Shown here one piece after another: positions 18,487 through 26,040 of a stretch of 64,000 bases of DNA. A program made the translations under genes and the position numbers. Position 1 is the first letter of the stretch; the number at the start of each line of letters is the position of its first letter. The notes below the pieces were generated by a model. It saw only the letters and a list, made by a program, of their open reading frames with translations. It made no database searches and was not told where the DNA came from. Source of the stretch: Colwellia sp. (GTDB lineage Bacteria; Pseudomonadota; Gammaproteobacteria; Enterobacterales; Alteromonadaceae); contig JABSOZ010000002.1 in the NCBI GenBank assembly GCA_013215295.1, forward strand, positions 310,001 through 374,000. The letters are read 5' to 3'.

Positions 18487-19149
18487 ATGAAGAAACGTTT
18501 ATCAAAACTTTGGAAAGAAAATAAATCATTGTTTATTTTTATTTGCTTAATGTTGGTTTTTCGCAGCGCGGTTGCAGATTGGAGTGACGTTCCAACAGGC
18601 TCAATGAAGCCAACTATTGTTGAAGGTGATAGAATATTTATTAATAAAATGGCTTATGATATTCGCTTACCTTTCACTCATGTTTCACTTATTAAACTTG
18701 GGGAACCTCAAACTAATGACATTATTATTTTTGATTCAGTCGTATCAGACAAACGTTTAGTAAAACGAGTGATTGGTGTTCCGGGTGACAACATAGCCAT
18801 GAAAGACAATAAATTACTGATAAATGGACAAGCGATAAGTTATCAACAAACGTCCATAGAAAAACGTCATACCAACAATCATTACGACACTACAGAAACG
18901 ATAAATGGCCAATCGCATAATATTCGTACTAATAACATTGCTTCAAGTTTAGCTAACTTCAATGAAGTTACTGTACCTGCAGGACAATTTTTAGTATTGG
19001 GGGACAATCGTGATAACAGCGCAGACTCTCGTGTGATAGGTTTTGTACCTCGTAACGAAATTGTTGGTCGTTCAAGTAAAGTCGCCTTTTCTTTAAATTA
19101 TGATAACTACTACATACCACGCAGCGAACGGTTTTTTCATTCGCTATAA
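18487..19149 (+). CDS. lepB: Signal peptidase I, short single-anchor paralogue
   Basis: 220 aa type I signal peptidase, cleaving signal peptides on the outer face of the inner membrane. The nucleophilic Ser lies in VPTGSMKPTI and the general-base Lys in RLVKRVIGVPGD; the conserved GDNRDNSADSR box is near the C-terminus. Only one N-terminal membrane segment (LFIFICLMLVF) is present, and the protein is about 100 residues shorter than the usual two-anchor LepB. It is not in the lepA-lepB-rnc context, so it is probably an accessory paralogue. The ATG at 18487 is chosen over an upstream in-frame TTG (18466) because AAAAGGA lies 6 bases before it. Confidence 0.88.
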   Translation: MKKRLSKLWKENKSLFIFICLMLVFRSAVADWSDVPTGSMKPTIVEGDRIFINKMAYDIRLPFTHVSLIKLGEPQTNDIIIFDSVVSDKRLVKRVIGVPGDNIAMKDNKLLINGQAISYQQTSIEKRHTNNHYDTTETINGQSHNIRTNNIASSLANFNEVTVPAGQFLVLGDNRDNSADSRVIGFVPRNEIVGRSSKVAFSLNYDNYYIPRSERFFHSL

Positions 19150-19175
19150 TTATTAGTTATTTTATTTAAGGGGTT

Positions 19176-19209
19176 AAAAGCATATTGTAAATCTCAATGT
19201 GCTTTTTTT
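19176..19209 (+). terminator. Terminator after the signal peptidase gene
   Basis: AAAAGCATATTG pairs with CAATGTGCTTTT with one mismatch and is followed by a run of Ts. Confidence 0.75.
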
Positions 19210-19355
19210 ATGCACTATTGTGACCAAATTAAATAACGCATTAAAATGGAATTTTATTTATAGGCAAGAAAAGCACTTGTTGTTTCCAGATAATGCTTTT
19301 AATATCACAGGCATTCCTTTCAAAGATTAACATCACTCATAAAGTTAAGGTTACT

Positions 19356-20114
19356 ATGTTTAAAGCTGTCCCTAAGTCACTCGCTCTCGCGGGTGCATTT
19401 TCACTCGCTACACTATTTTCTTTTTCAAGCAATGCAACAATTGTTGAGTTTGAAACATCCCAAGGAAATTTCACACTTAATTTACATGATCAAACGACAC
19501 CAGAAACCGTTGAAAACTTTTTGAACTATGTTACTGATGGAGATTATGATAATACCATTATACATCGTTTAAAACCTGGCTTTATTGTTCAAGGTGGTGG
19601 TTTTTTATTTGATGGGACGTTTCCTTTAAAGTCTATTGACGTAGATAGTACAATTAAGAATGAACCTGTTTATTCAAATGTTCGGGCCACCATTGCTATG
19701 GCAAAACAAGAGAATCAACCTAATAGCGCTACAAGTCAATGGTTTGTCAATTATGTAAATAATAGCAGTCAATTAGATGACAAAAATGGCGGTTTCACTG
19801 TGTTTGGTGAAGTTATTGATGGTATGGATAACTTAGATAAAATCGGATTGTTAGGAACCTGCTCAGAAATACCAATGCCTGATTATACAAACGGTCAATG
19901 TACAGATGCTGATTTTGTCCCTGGAGTAGAAAATTTCGTGACAATCTATAGTGTCACTATTATTGATGATTCAACTACAACGGATGCAAGTTTAGCTTCA
20001 GTAAAAAATACACTTATTAATAAGGCGAGCGACTCTAGTGGCGGTAGCTTATCTTACCTTGCTTTATGTGTATTATCACTTTTTGGATTTAGACGTAAAG
20101 TTCGAAAAAATTAG
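19356..20114 (+). CDS. Exported cyclophilin-type peptidyl-prolyl isomerase with GlyGly-CTERM tail
   Basis: 252 aa. Signal peptide (about residues 1-29, ending FSSNA) precedes a cyclophilin domain with VENFLNYVTDGDYDNTIIHR and GFIVQGGGF, and AMAKQENQPNSATSQWFVNY, which catalyses proline isomerisation in folding. The C-terminus is GGSLSYLALCVLSLFGFRRK: a Gly-Gly-Ser, a hydrophobic helix and basic residues, the GlyGly-CTERM sorting signal recognised by rhombosortase. The ATG at 19356 is chosen over an in-frame start at 19293 because it gives a normal signal peptide and has AAGG 6 bases upstream. Adjacent to arfB, convergent, with only 7 bases between stops. Confidence 0.9.
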   Translation: MFKAVPKSLALAGAFSLATLFSFSSNATIVEFETSQGNFTLNLHDQTTPETVENFLNYVTDGDYDNTIIHRLKPGFIVQGGGFLFDGTFPLKSIDVDSTIKNEPVYSNVRATIAMAKQENQPNSATSQWFVNYVNNSSQLDDKNGGFTVFGEVIDGMDNLDKIGLLGTCSEIPMPDYTNGQCTDADFVPGVENFVTIYSVTIIDDSTTTDASLASVKNTLINKASDSSGGSLSYLALCVLSLFGFRRKVRKN

Positions 20115-20121
20115 AATTATA

Positions 20122-20535
20122 CTAATCAATTACCTTGCCGCGTAATGCTTTAACATTACTGCGGTGAGACTTCCCAGCTAAGCGTCTTTTTTTAGAATTT
20201 CTTGTTGGTTTAGTTTCTCTTCTAGCCTTTTGAACAATCACCGCCGCTTTTATTAACTCGATTATTCGCTCAAGTGCCGATTCACGGTTCTTCTCTTGCG
20301 TTCTATATTGTTGCGCTTTAATAATGAGAACCCCTTCCTTAGTGATACGTTTATCTTTTAATGCAAGTAAACGTTCTTTATAGAAATCAGGTAAAGACGA
20401 AGCTTTTATATCAAAACGTAGATGAATAGCTGACGAAACTTTATTCACATTTTGCCCCCCTGCTCCTTGGGCACGAATAGCTGTTAATTCAATTTCATTT
20501 TCATTTAACGATACATTATTTGAAAGGACCAACAT
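20122..20535 (-). CDS. arfB: Alternative ribosome-rescue factor ArfB (YaeJ)
   Basis: 137 aa class I release-factor-like peptidyl-tRNA hydrolase that frees stalled ribosomes lacking a stop codon. The catalytic GGQ is in [20 protein letters not shown], and the basic C-terminal tail ([20 protein letters not shown]) that enters the empty mRNA channel is present. There is no codon-recognition domain, as expected. Its neighbour hpf is also a ribosome-associated stress gene transcribed in the same direction, but a terminator-like hairpin lies between them. Confidence 0.93.
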   Translation of the reverse strand: MLVLSNNVSLNENEIELTAIRAQGAGGQNVNKVSSAIHLRFDIKASSLPDFYKERLLALKDKRITKEGVLIIKAQQYRTQEKNRESALERIIELIKAAVIVQKARRETKPTRNSKKRRLAGKSHRSNVKALRGKVID

Positions 20536-20605
20536 ATTTCACATCTACAACATTATTTTCAGCACGGTAAGTATACCACTCATATAAGAAACAAACTGCT
20601 AGAAA

Positions 20606-20631
20606 GCAAAACAGGAGCTATTAGCTCCCGT
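20606..20631 (-). terminator. Terminator-like hairpin after hpf
   Basis: Leftward, GGAGCT-AAT-AGCTCC followed by TGTTTT. The T-run is interrupted, so read-through into arfB is possible. Confidence 0.5.
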
Positions 20632-20656
20632 AAAGTCGTAATTTATTGCTTATGAA

Positions 20657-21013
20657 TTAGTTCAAGTTCATTTCTTGAACTTTTTCATGAGCAATTTCGG
20701 GTGTCACCGAATGCGGTTTACTGTGTAAGTTTGCTTTGAGTTGACCTTTTCTATGCTTAAGTGCAGCATCAAGCTTTTTTGCAACACTCGCAATAGAAGG
20801 GTACATAACATCATCTTGAGCAGAAACCGAAATACGACCACCTTCATAATTTGTCGTTATTTCAGCACAAAATCGGCCATGCTCTTTCGAAAGGATAATG
20901 TCTAAAGAAATTAGGGTAGGAAAATGATTAGCAATTTTTGAGAATTTTTCGTCGATATGTTCTTTTACACCATCGGTAACATCTACATGGTGACCGGAAA
21001 GATTTATTTTCAT
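20657..21013 (-). CDS. hpf: Ribosome hibernation-promoting factor, short HPF type
   Basis: 118 aa member of the HPF/RaiA family, which binds the 30S decoding region in stationary phase. The sequence opens MKINLSGHHVDVTDGVKEHI and carries the basic helix DAALKHRKGQLKANLH; the length fits short HPF or RaiA, without the C-terminal dimerisation domain of long HPF. AGGAAT lies close upstream of the start. RaiA is the main alternative name; the absence of the longer RaiA tail favours HPF only weakly. Not in the rpoN context, where the other hpf copy of gammaproteobacteria usually sits. Confidence 0.85.
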   Translation of the reverse strand: MKINLSGHHVDVTDGVKEHIDEKFSKIANHFPTLISLDIILSKEHGRFCAEITTNYEGGRISVSAQDDVMYPSIASVAKKLDAALKHRKGQLKANLHSKPHSVTPEIAHEKVQEMNLN

Positions 21014-21322
21014 AGGTATTCCTTTTTATTAATTACTCTCTTTAAGACTTATGGGTAAAGTCAAAAAATACAAGCTTAAAATGAAAAAAATTAGTTAATT
21101 CAAAAAAGCTTACCTCTTAACTGTAGCAACATTTTTTAACTTTTTTATGATTTTGCGCAATATTTTTCATTATTTTTTGTTAATAACTGTAAGTTAATGA
21201 AATCTTTTTACTTAAAATAATAAGATCAAAACAATACAAGCAATTTCTTTTAAACTTCGGTTATAATATCGTCCAATTTTTCAGTTGAAAAAATCGCTGT
21301 ATAACAGCTATAGAGATCTTAG
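21014..21322. other. Divergent intergenic region, hpf / acyltransferase
   Basis: AT-rich gap of 309 bases. A TATAAT at 21262-21267 is a possible -10 element for the rightward acyltransferase gene, but no good -35 is seen at the right distance. Nothing else recognisable. Confidence 0.4.
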
Positions 21323-22423
21323 ATGTTTGATGATATTCGCCCTTATCGTGATGATGAAGTTGCCGCAGTGATCCAAAAACTGATCAGTGACCATGGGTTA
21401 CTATCTTCTATTTGCAGTTTCAAAATGCCTATCATTTATAAACTCATGCCAGGGGTTTGTCGTACACTGTTAAAATGGACCTTAAAACTACGCTCCAGCA
21501 AATTTCACAATATTGAAGAAATTCAAAGTGAAGTGGCAAAGTATTTACACCATTTAATCAAAAAGAGTACTGACGGATTTACGTTCCATGGTTTAGAGAA
21601 AATAGATACCAGCAAACCTATGTTGTTTATTAGTAACCATAGAGACATAGTACTTGATGTAGCACTTATTAATTGGGCCCTATATAAGAGTGGCATTAAT
21701 ACTGTTGAGGCTGCGGTGGGCGACAATTTACTTCATCAACCTTGGGTTGCTGATTTAATGCGTATTAATAAAAGCTTCATTGTTAAGCGCAGTGAAGAAA
21801 GCAAAAGAGCGATGTTGAATGCATCTAAGCAGTTATCTGCATATATCCATCATACGGTTCATGAACGCCAGCAAAATATTTGGATAGCACAACGAGAAGG
21901 CCGTGCTAAAGATGGCATTGATAAAACAAATTCTGCCTTAATTTCAATGCTATTTTTGAATAAAGGCAAACAGAAATTAATCTCTGACTATTTAGCTGAA
22001 ATTAATATCATTCCTGTTTCAATATCCTATGAGTTTGATCCCTGTGATAGCGATAAAGCAATAGAACTTGCAGAACGTGAAGCAACAGGAAGTTACAAGA
22101 AAAAAGAAAATGAAGACTTAAACAGTATTACTCGCGGCTTAATCGGTAAAAAGGGCCAAGTTCATGTAGAATTCGGCAAGGTAATTGAAGGTGACTTTGC
22201 CGACAGTAAAGCAGTCGCTAATGCGATTGATCAAGAAATTATCGGCAATTATAAATTGTATGACAGCAACTTAACTGCTTACGCAGAGCTAAACCAAGAA
22301 GATACTAAGCAATATGTAATGGATAAGCTCAATAAGCGTATGGCTGAATTAACCAAAGAACAGAAGCATTGGTTATTAACCATGTATGCTAACCCTGTAA
22401 GAGCTAAACAGCAGTTAGACTAA
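21323..22423 (+). CDS. Glycerol-3-phosphate acyltransferase-like protein (PlsC superfamily)
   Basis: 366 aa. The acyltransferase signature is seen as ISNHRDIVLDVAL (HX4D form, with Asp at the expected distance) and the glycerophosphate-binding block as WIAQREGRAKDGIDKT; INIIPVSISYEFDP is the later conserved block. It therefore most likely transfers acyl groups to a lysophospholipid or glycerophosphate at the membrane, though no membrane helix is obvious. The exact substrate is unknown; the protein is longer than PlsC (about 245 aa) and shorter than PlsB (about 800 aa). Single gene, ending at a bidirectional terminator. Confidence 0.8.
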   Translation: MFDDIRPYRDDEVAAVIQKLISDHGLLSSICSFKMPIIYKLMPGVCRTLLKWTLKLRSSKFHNIEEIQSEVAKYLHHLIKKSTDGFTFHGLEKIDTSKPMLFISNHRDIVLDVALINWALYKSGINTVEAAVGDNLLHQPWVADLMRINKSFIVKRSEESKRAMLNASKQLSAYIHHTVHERQQNIWIAQREGRAKDGIDKTNSALISMLFLNKGKQKLISDYLAEINIIPVSISYEFDPCDSDKAIELAEREATGSYKKKENEDLNSITRGLIGKKGQVHVEFGKVIEGDFADSKAVANAIDQEIIGNYKLYDSNLTAYAELNQEDTKQYVMDKLNKRMAELTKEQKHWLLTMYANPVRAKQQLD

Positions 22424-22448
22424 GTAGTAACCCCCTATTTACAATAAT

Positions 22449-22478
22449 AAAAAACGGCGCTACTTGGCGCCGTTTTTT
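22449..22478. terminator. Bidirectional terminator between convergent genes
   Basis: AAAACGGCGC-tacttg-GCGCCGTTTTTT: a GC-rich stem with an A-run on one side and a T-run on the other, serving the acyltransferase and the lipoprotein gene. Confidence 0.9.
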
Positions 22479-22494
22479 ATTATTGATCTGACTA

Positions 22495-23895
22495 TTATTT
22501 TTCAATCGCAATATGATAACTTTTTATGTCATTAACAAAAGTGCTATTACTCGCATTTTGGTAATACAACAAATAGTTAGCATAATCATTCGTGTTCTTA
22601 CTTTGAACCAAAATAGTATTTGTTCCTAGTATAAGAGTGTCATCATTGATTATGTCGTCATAACCTGCCAAAGCAGTTGTTACTGGTAATTGTCCGGTAA
22701 TTTCACCATAACTTTTCCATGTTACCGGCATAGGTGTATTTGCTATGGGTTCAAAAGCTTGGTAGTGAACGGAAATAATAGCCATCGGATAATCAGCAAC
22801 ATCACTATAATCATAACTCCAGTCAGATTTTATTTCTGAAAAGAATACATCATCAACATTGGGTTTTTTATCAGAAGCTTCTACTGCAAAGCTAGTAGTA
22901 GAAACAGAGGAGATAACTTGATGTTGGCTTGATATTTTTATGGAACCAAAAGCGGAATCAACTTCAGAAAATATAACTTCAGCATTCGACTGATAATCAG
23001 TTTCAGCAACATAAACATGGCTATTGAAAAGATCAACCTTGTTGTCATCTTCAGCAACGTTAATCGCGAAATGTTCTAAACCAAGAAATGATTGATGTGT
23101 AGTGAAAGTTTGATGACCATTATTTAAACTAACGTTCTCAACGCCATCAAAAGCGGCTAACGCCCAAATTTCTTCATTGTTATTATTCATAGCTGTCTGG
23201 CTGAAATCTACTATAAAACCAGCAGCTCCCAGTACGTTACTGTTGTTACCAATGCCAACAATAGAAAACGAATGTACGGGCCAGCTACCATCAACAAGAC
23301 GACAAGCTTCAACGTTGACAAAGTGAGTGCTTTGAGAATTTATTATTTCTGTATCGGAAAAGTTTGCTGAACTGGTTACTTTAGTAATATTAGAAATTGG
23401 CGCATGAGTCACTTCAACATTTTTAGTGACACATTCACAGTTTGCATTATCTATTTGTTCAGCATGCTGGGCTTGGTAATTAGCAGCCGTAGTCGCTTTT
23501 ACCTGATTAAAGCTCACAAAGTCTAAACCTTCAGCTTTACCAATTTGTCGAGTTTTAGCCGCGATTGTGTAGTTAATTAATTCACTGTCTGATGTAAAGC
23601 TAAAAACACCACTCGCATCAGGCTGTAATTTCTCGATTACACTCCAATCACTATTTTGAATAAACAACTCAACATCAACATACGGTAATTTCTCACCACA
23701 TTTATTCGTTAGCGTTGACGTTAATGAAAATGCATAACTTTTAGGTATAGTTGGTGTTGTAGCTGAACTGTCTCCACCTCCTCCTCCACATGCCTGAATA
23801 CTGCCGAATAAAGATAAAAGTAACAAAGTCTTTTTATGTTGCTGCCATAAAGAAGTGTTAGGAGTGGTTTTTAATTTAAGTGATTTTTTTAACAT
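22495..23895 (-). CDS. Hypothetical lipoprotein, unknown family
   Basis: 466 aa that I do not recognise. The N-terminus has a basic lead, a hydrophobic stretch (TLLLLSLFGSIQA) and a lipobox SIQAC followed by five Gly, so it is likely a lipoprotein; the residue after Cys is Gly, compatible with outer-membrane sorting by Lol. The remainder is Ser/Thr/Asn-rich, predicted beta-rich, with a carboxypeptidase-regulatory-like stretch near 50-115 (YVDVELFIQNSDWSVIEKLQ) and a CEC motif near residue 150. The rest has no motif I can name. Single gene. Confidence 0.7.
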   Translation of the reverse strand: MLKKSLKLKTTPNTSLWQQHKKTLLLLSLFGSIQACGGGGGDSSATTPTIPKSYAFSLTSTLTNKCGEKLPYVDVELFIQNSDWSVIEKLQPDASGVFSFTSDSELINYTIAAKTRQIGKAEGLDFVSFNQVKATTAANYQAQHAEQIDNANCECVTKNVEVTHAPISNITKVTSSANFSDTEIINSQSTHFVNVEACRLVDGSWPVHSFSIVGIGNNSNVLGAAGFIVDFSQTAMNNNNEEIWALAAFDGVENVSLNNGHQTFTTHQSFLGLEHFAINVAEDDNKVDLFNSHVYVAETDYQSNAEVIFSEVDSAFGSIKISSQHQVISSVSTTSFAVEASDKKPNVDDVFFSEIKSDWSYDYSDVADYPMAIISVHYQAFEPIANTPMPVTWKSYGEITGQLPVTTALAGYDDIINDDTLILGTNTILVQSKNTNDYANYLLYYQNASNSTFVNDIKSYHIAIEK

Positions 23896-24023
23896 TTGAA
23901 TATTTCTTTCCGAGTTTAAAATTCCATTACAGCAATTATAAAGTAATCATCAACAAGACTGAAAGCAATATTATTGACTAGGATGAATTTCGTAATAAAA
24001 AACAAAATTACCCCTTATATATG

Positions 24024-24051
24024 AAAAAGATCAGCAAATGCTGATCTTTTT
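24024..24051. terminator. Terminator after the M18 aminopeptidase gene
   Basis: AAAAAGATCAGCA-aa-TGCTGATCTTTTT, a perfect stem of 13 pairs with terminal A and T runs; serves the leftward M18 transcript. Confidence 0.88.
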
Positions 24052-24073
24052 AATGAGTTTTAAATTGTGACCT

Positions 24074-25513
24074 TTATTTTTGCTGATAAAAAGCAGACAT
24101 TGCTTTATACAATGAATATAAATCAACCTTTGAACCCACGGCATAAGGTGAGTGAATTGACAAAATTGGCACGCCAAAATCAATCACTTCCATATTGTCG
24201 TTAGATAAATCGCTACCAATAGTTCCGCCAGAAGCTTTACCTTTATAAGTAGACGTTTGCCATTTAATTTTATTGTTATCTAGATAGTTACGCGTCCACG
24301 CCATATATTCAGAATTAGCATTAAAACCACCGCCGTAAAGCTTTAAGTTTATACCATTACCTAAACGTGGTGCATTACCTAACTCCCACACACCCGCCCA
24401 ATTAGGGTTAACACCTGGGTTTACATCAGCAGAAATAACTTTCGTATTACGTAACACTTTACGAAGTTGATAATCGTTATATTTCGCGCCTTTCTGGTTG
24501 TATAACAAGCCACTGATCATATCGACAAGGTACGATGAACTTGCCCCAGTATTGTTAATGTTCCCCACTTCTTCATTATCAACTAAAAAAGCAATTGATG
24601 TAAATTCAGGAATTTTTTGTTCAAATATTGCGGTAACAGCAGCAATTGAACTGGCTTTGTCATCGTGGCCATAGGCGGCAATCATACTACGATCAAAACC
24701 AACATCTCGTGGTTTTGTTGCAGGAACTAATGCTAATTCAGCGGAAACGAGATCTTCAATTGAAATGTCGTATTCTGTTTTTAAGAAATCAGTGATTAAC
24801 TCTTTTATTGATTTATCTAAATCAGGCTTAGCTGCGATTATAACGTCAAGTTCTTCTTTTTTGATCACGTCACGGCTTTTACGGTTTCTGTTTGGGTGAT
24901 CAACATGCGGTGCTAAATCTGGTACCATAAAAATTGGATCGTTATCATCAAAGCCAACAGAAATGTTAACAACTGTTCCGTCTTTTTTATCAACACGGCC
25001 AACAAGTGCCAAGGGGATATTTACCCATTGATACGTTTTAATGCCACCATGAACATAAGTTTGTAGCATCGCAAACTTCTGTTTTTCATACAGCGGACGA
25101 CCTTTTAGCTCTAAGCGTGGTGAATCTATATGAGCTCCAACAATGCGAGTCCCTTGTTCTAGGCCTTTTTTTCCCATCACAATTAATGAGATAGTACGGT
25201 CACGGTTCACGTCATAAAAACGTGCACCGGGCTTTAAATTACTGTTTTCTGTTAAACGTTTAAAACCCTGCTTTTCGGCACGTTTAATTGTTTCGGTAAC
25301 AAACGTTAATTCTGTCGGGGTTTTATAAATAAAAGTTTTGTAATCAGTTGCGTATTTTTCAACCGCTGCTAATTCACTTTTAGAAAGATTTAACCAGCTT
25401 GAAGGTGATTTTTTCTTTTCTTTATCTTTATCTGATGTTTCTGCATAACTATTACCTGTTAGGGCAATAGCACCTATGATGGCGATGCTTGTAAGCGTTC
25501 TTTTTATGTTCAT
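24074..25513 (-). CDS. Exported M18-family aminopeptidase
   Basis: 479 aa zinc aminopeptidase of family M18 (aspartyl aminopeptidase family). Metal-binding and catalytic blocks are VGAHIDSPRLELKG, GHDDKASSIAA, LVDNEEVGNINNTGASS and the C-terminal LSIHSPYAVGSKVDLY. M18 enzymes are normally cytosolic, but this one starts with a good signal peptide (TLTSIAIIGAIALTGNSYA, cleavage before ETSDKDK), so it is probably periplasmic or secreted. Its neighbour is an M1 aminopeptidase lipoprotein, divergently transcribed, suggesting a shared role in peptide nutrition. Confidence 0.9.
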   Translation of the reverse strand: MNIKRTLTSIAIIGAIALTGNSYAETSDKDKEKKKSPSSWLNLSKSELAAVEKYATDYKTFIYKTPTELTFVTETIKRAEKQGFKRLTENSNLKPGARFYDVNRDRTISLIVMGKKGLEQGTRIVGAHIDSPRLELKGRPLYEKQKFAMLQTYVHGGIKTYQWVNIPLALVGRVDKKDGTVVNISVGFDDNDPIFMVPDLAPHVDHPNRNRKSRDVIKKEELDVIIAAKPDLDKSIKELITDFLKTEYDISIEDLVSAELALVPATKPRDVGFDRSMIAAYGHDDKASSIAAVTAIFEQKIPEFTSIAFLVDNEEVGNINNTGASSSYLVDMISGLLYNQKGAKYNDYQLRKVLRNTKVISADVNPGVNPNWAGVWELGNAPRLGNGINLKLYGGGFNANSEYMAWTRNYLDNNKIKWQTSTYKGKASGGTIGSDLSNDNMEVIDFGVPILSIHSPYAVGSKVDLYSLYKAMSAFYQQK

Positions 25514-26040
25514 TATTATTTCTTTTAATTAATGGCTCTGGATCATAATAAAGAGTAATAACGCCTCCTGACAAGTTTTATTCGTTGAACAGAGAGAAAA
25601 CAAGGTGAACGTCTATATTTTTAGGGTTTGTCTTTTGCAAAACACAAGATAGATATTTAAGATAATTTTGAATTTCAACGAGTATAAGTCCCCTAATCTG
25701 GCTGAACGTTATGTCGTGTTATTGAGTCACTTAATTAAATTTTGACCTGTAAATTCAATGACAAAACTTATTACAAGATATTTACACACCTCGTTGACTT
25801 AAAAACACAAAAACCTACAATAAGCATTAATAACAACAACCTACCAACAACCATCATCTTAATCAAAATTCTTATAAAAAGTCCTTACTGTTAATATCTT
25901 CTTAAAAATCGTTTAACCACCCTATTTACGGGATGACTCAAGACCTATTGTTAGTGATATATGATATAACATATTCGATATTTTCAATTAAAAGTGTTTC
26001 CATCAAGAAACCTTAAAATAATAAAGTAGGATCTGGGTAA
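25514..26040. other. Divergent intergenic region, M18 / M1 peptidases
   Basis: 527-base AT-rich gap. No gene, repeat of the hairpin family or terminator is seen. A short inverted repeat GTTTC-CATCAA-GAAAC at 25996-26011 lies just ahead of the M1 gene and could be an operator; AGGA at about 26028 is the M1 ribosome binding site. ATATGATATAACATATTCGA nearby is a possible -10 region. Confidence 0.4.
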
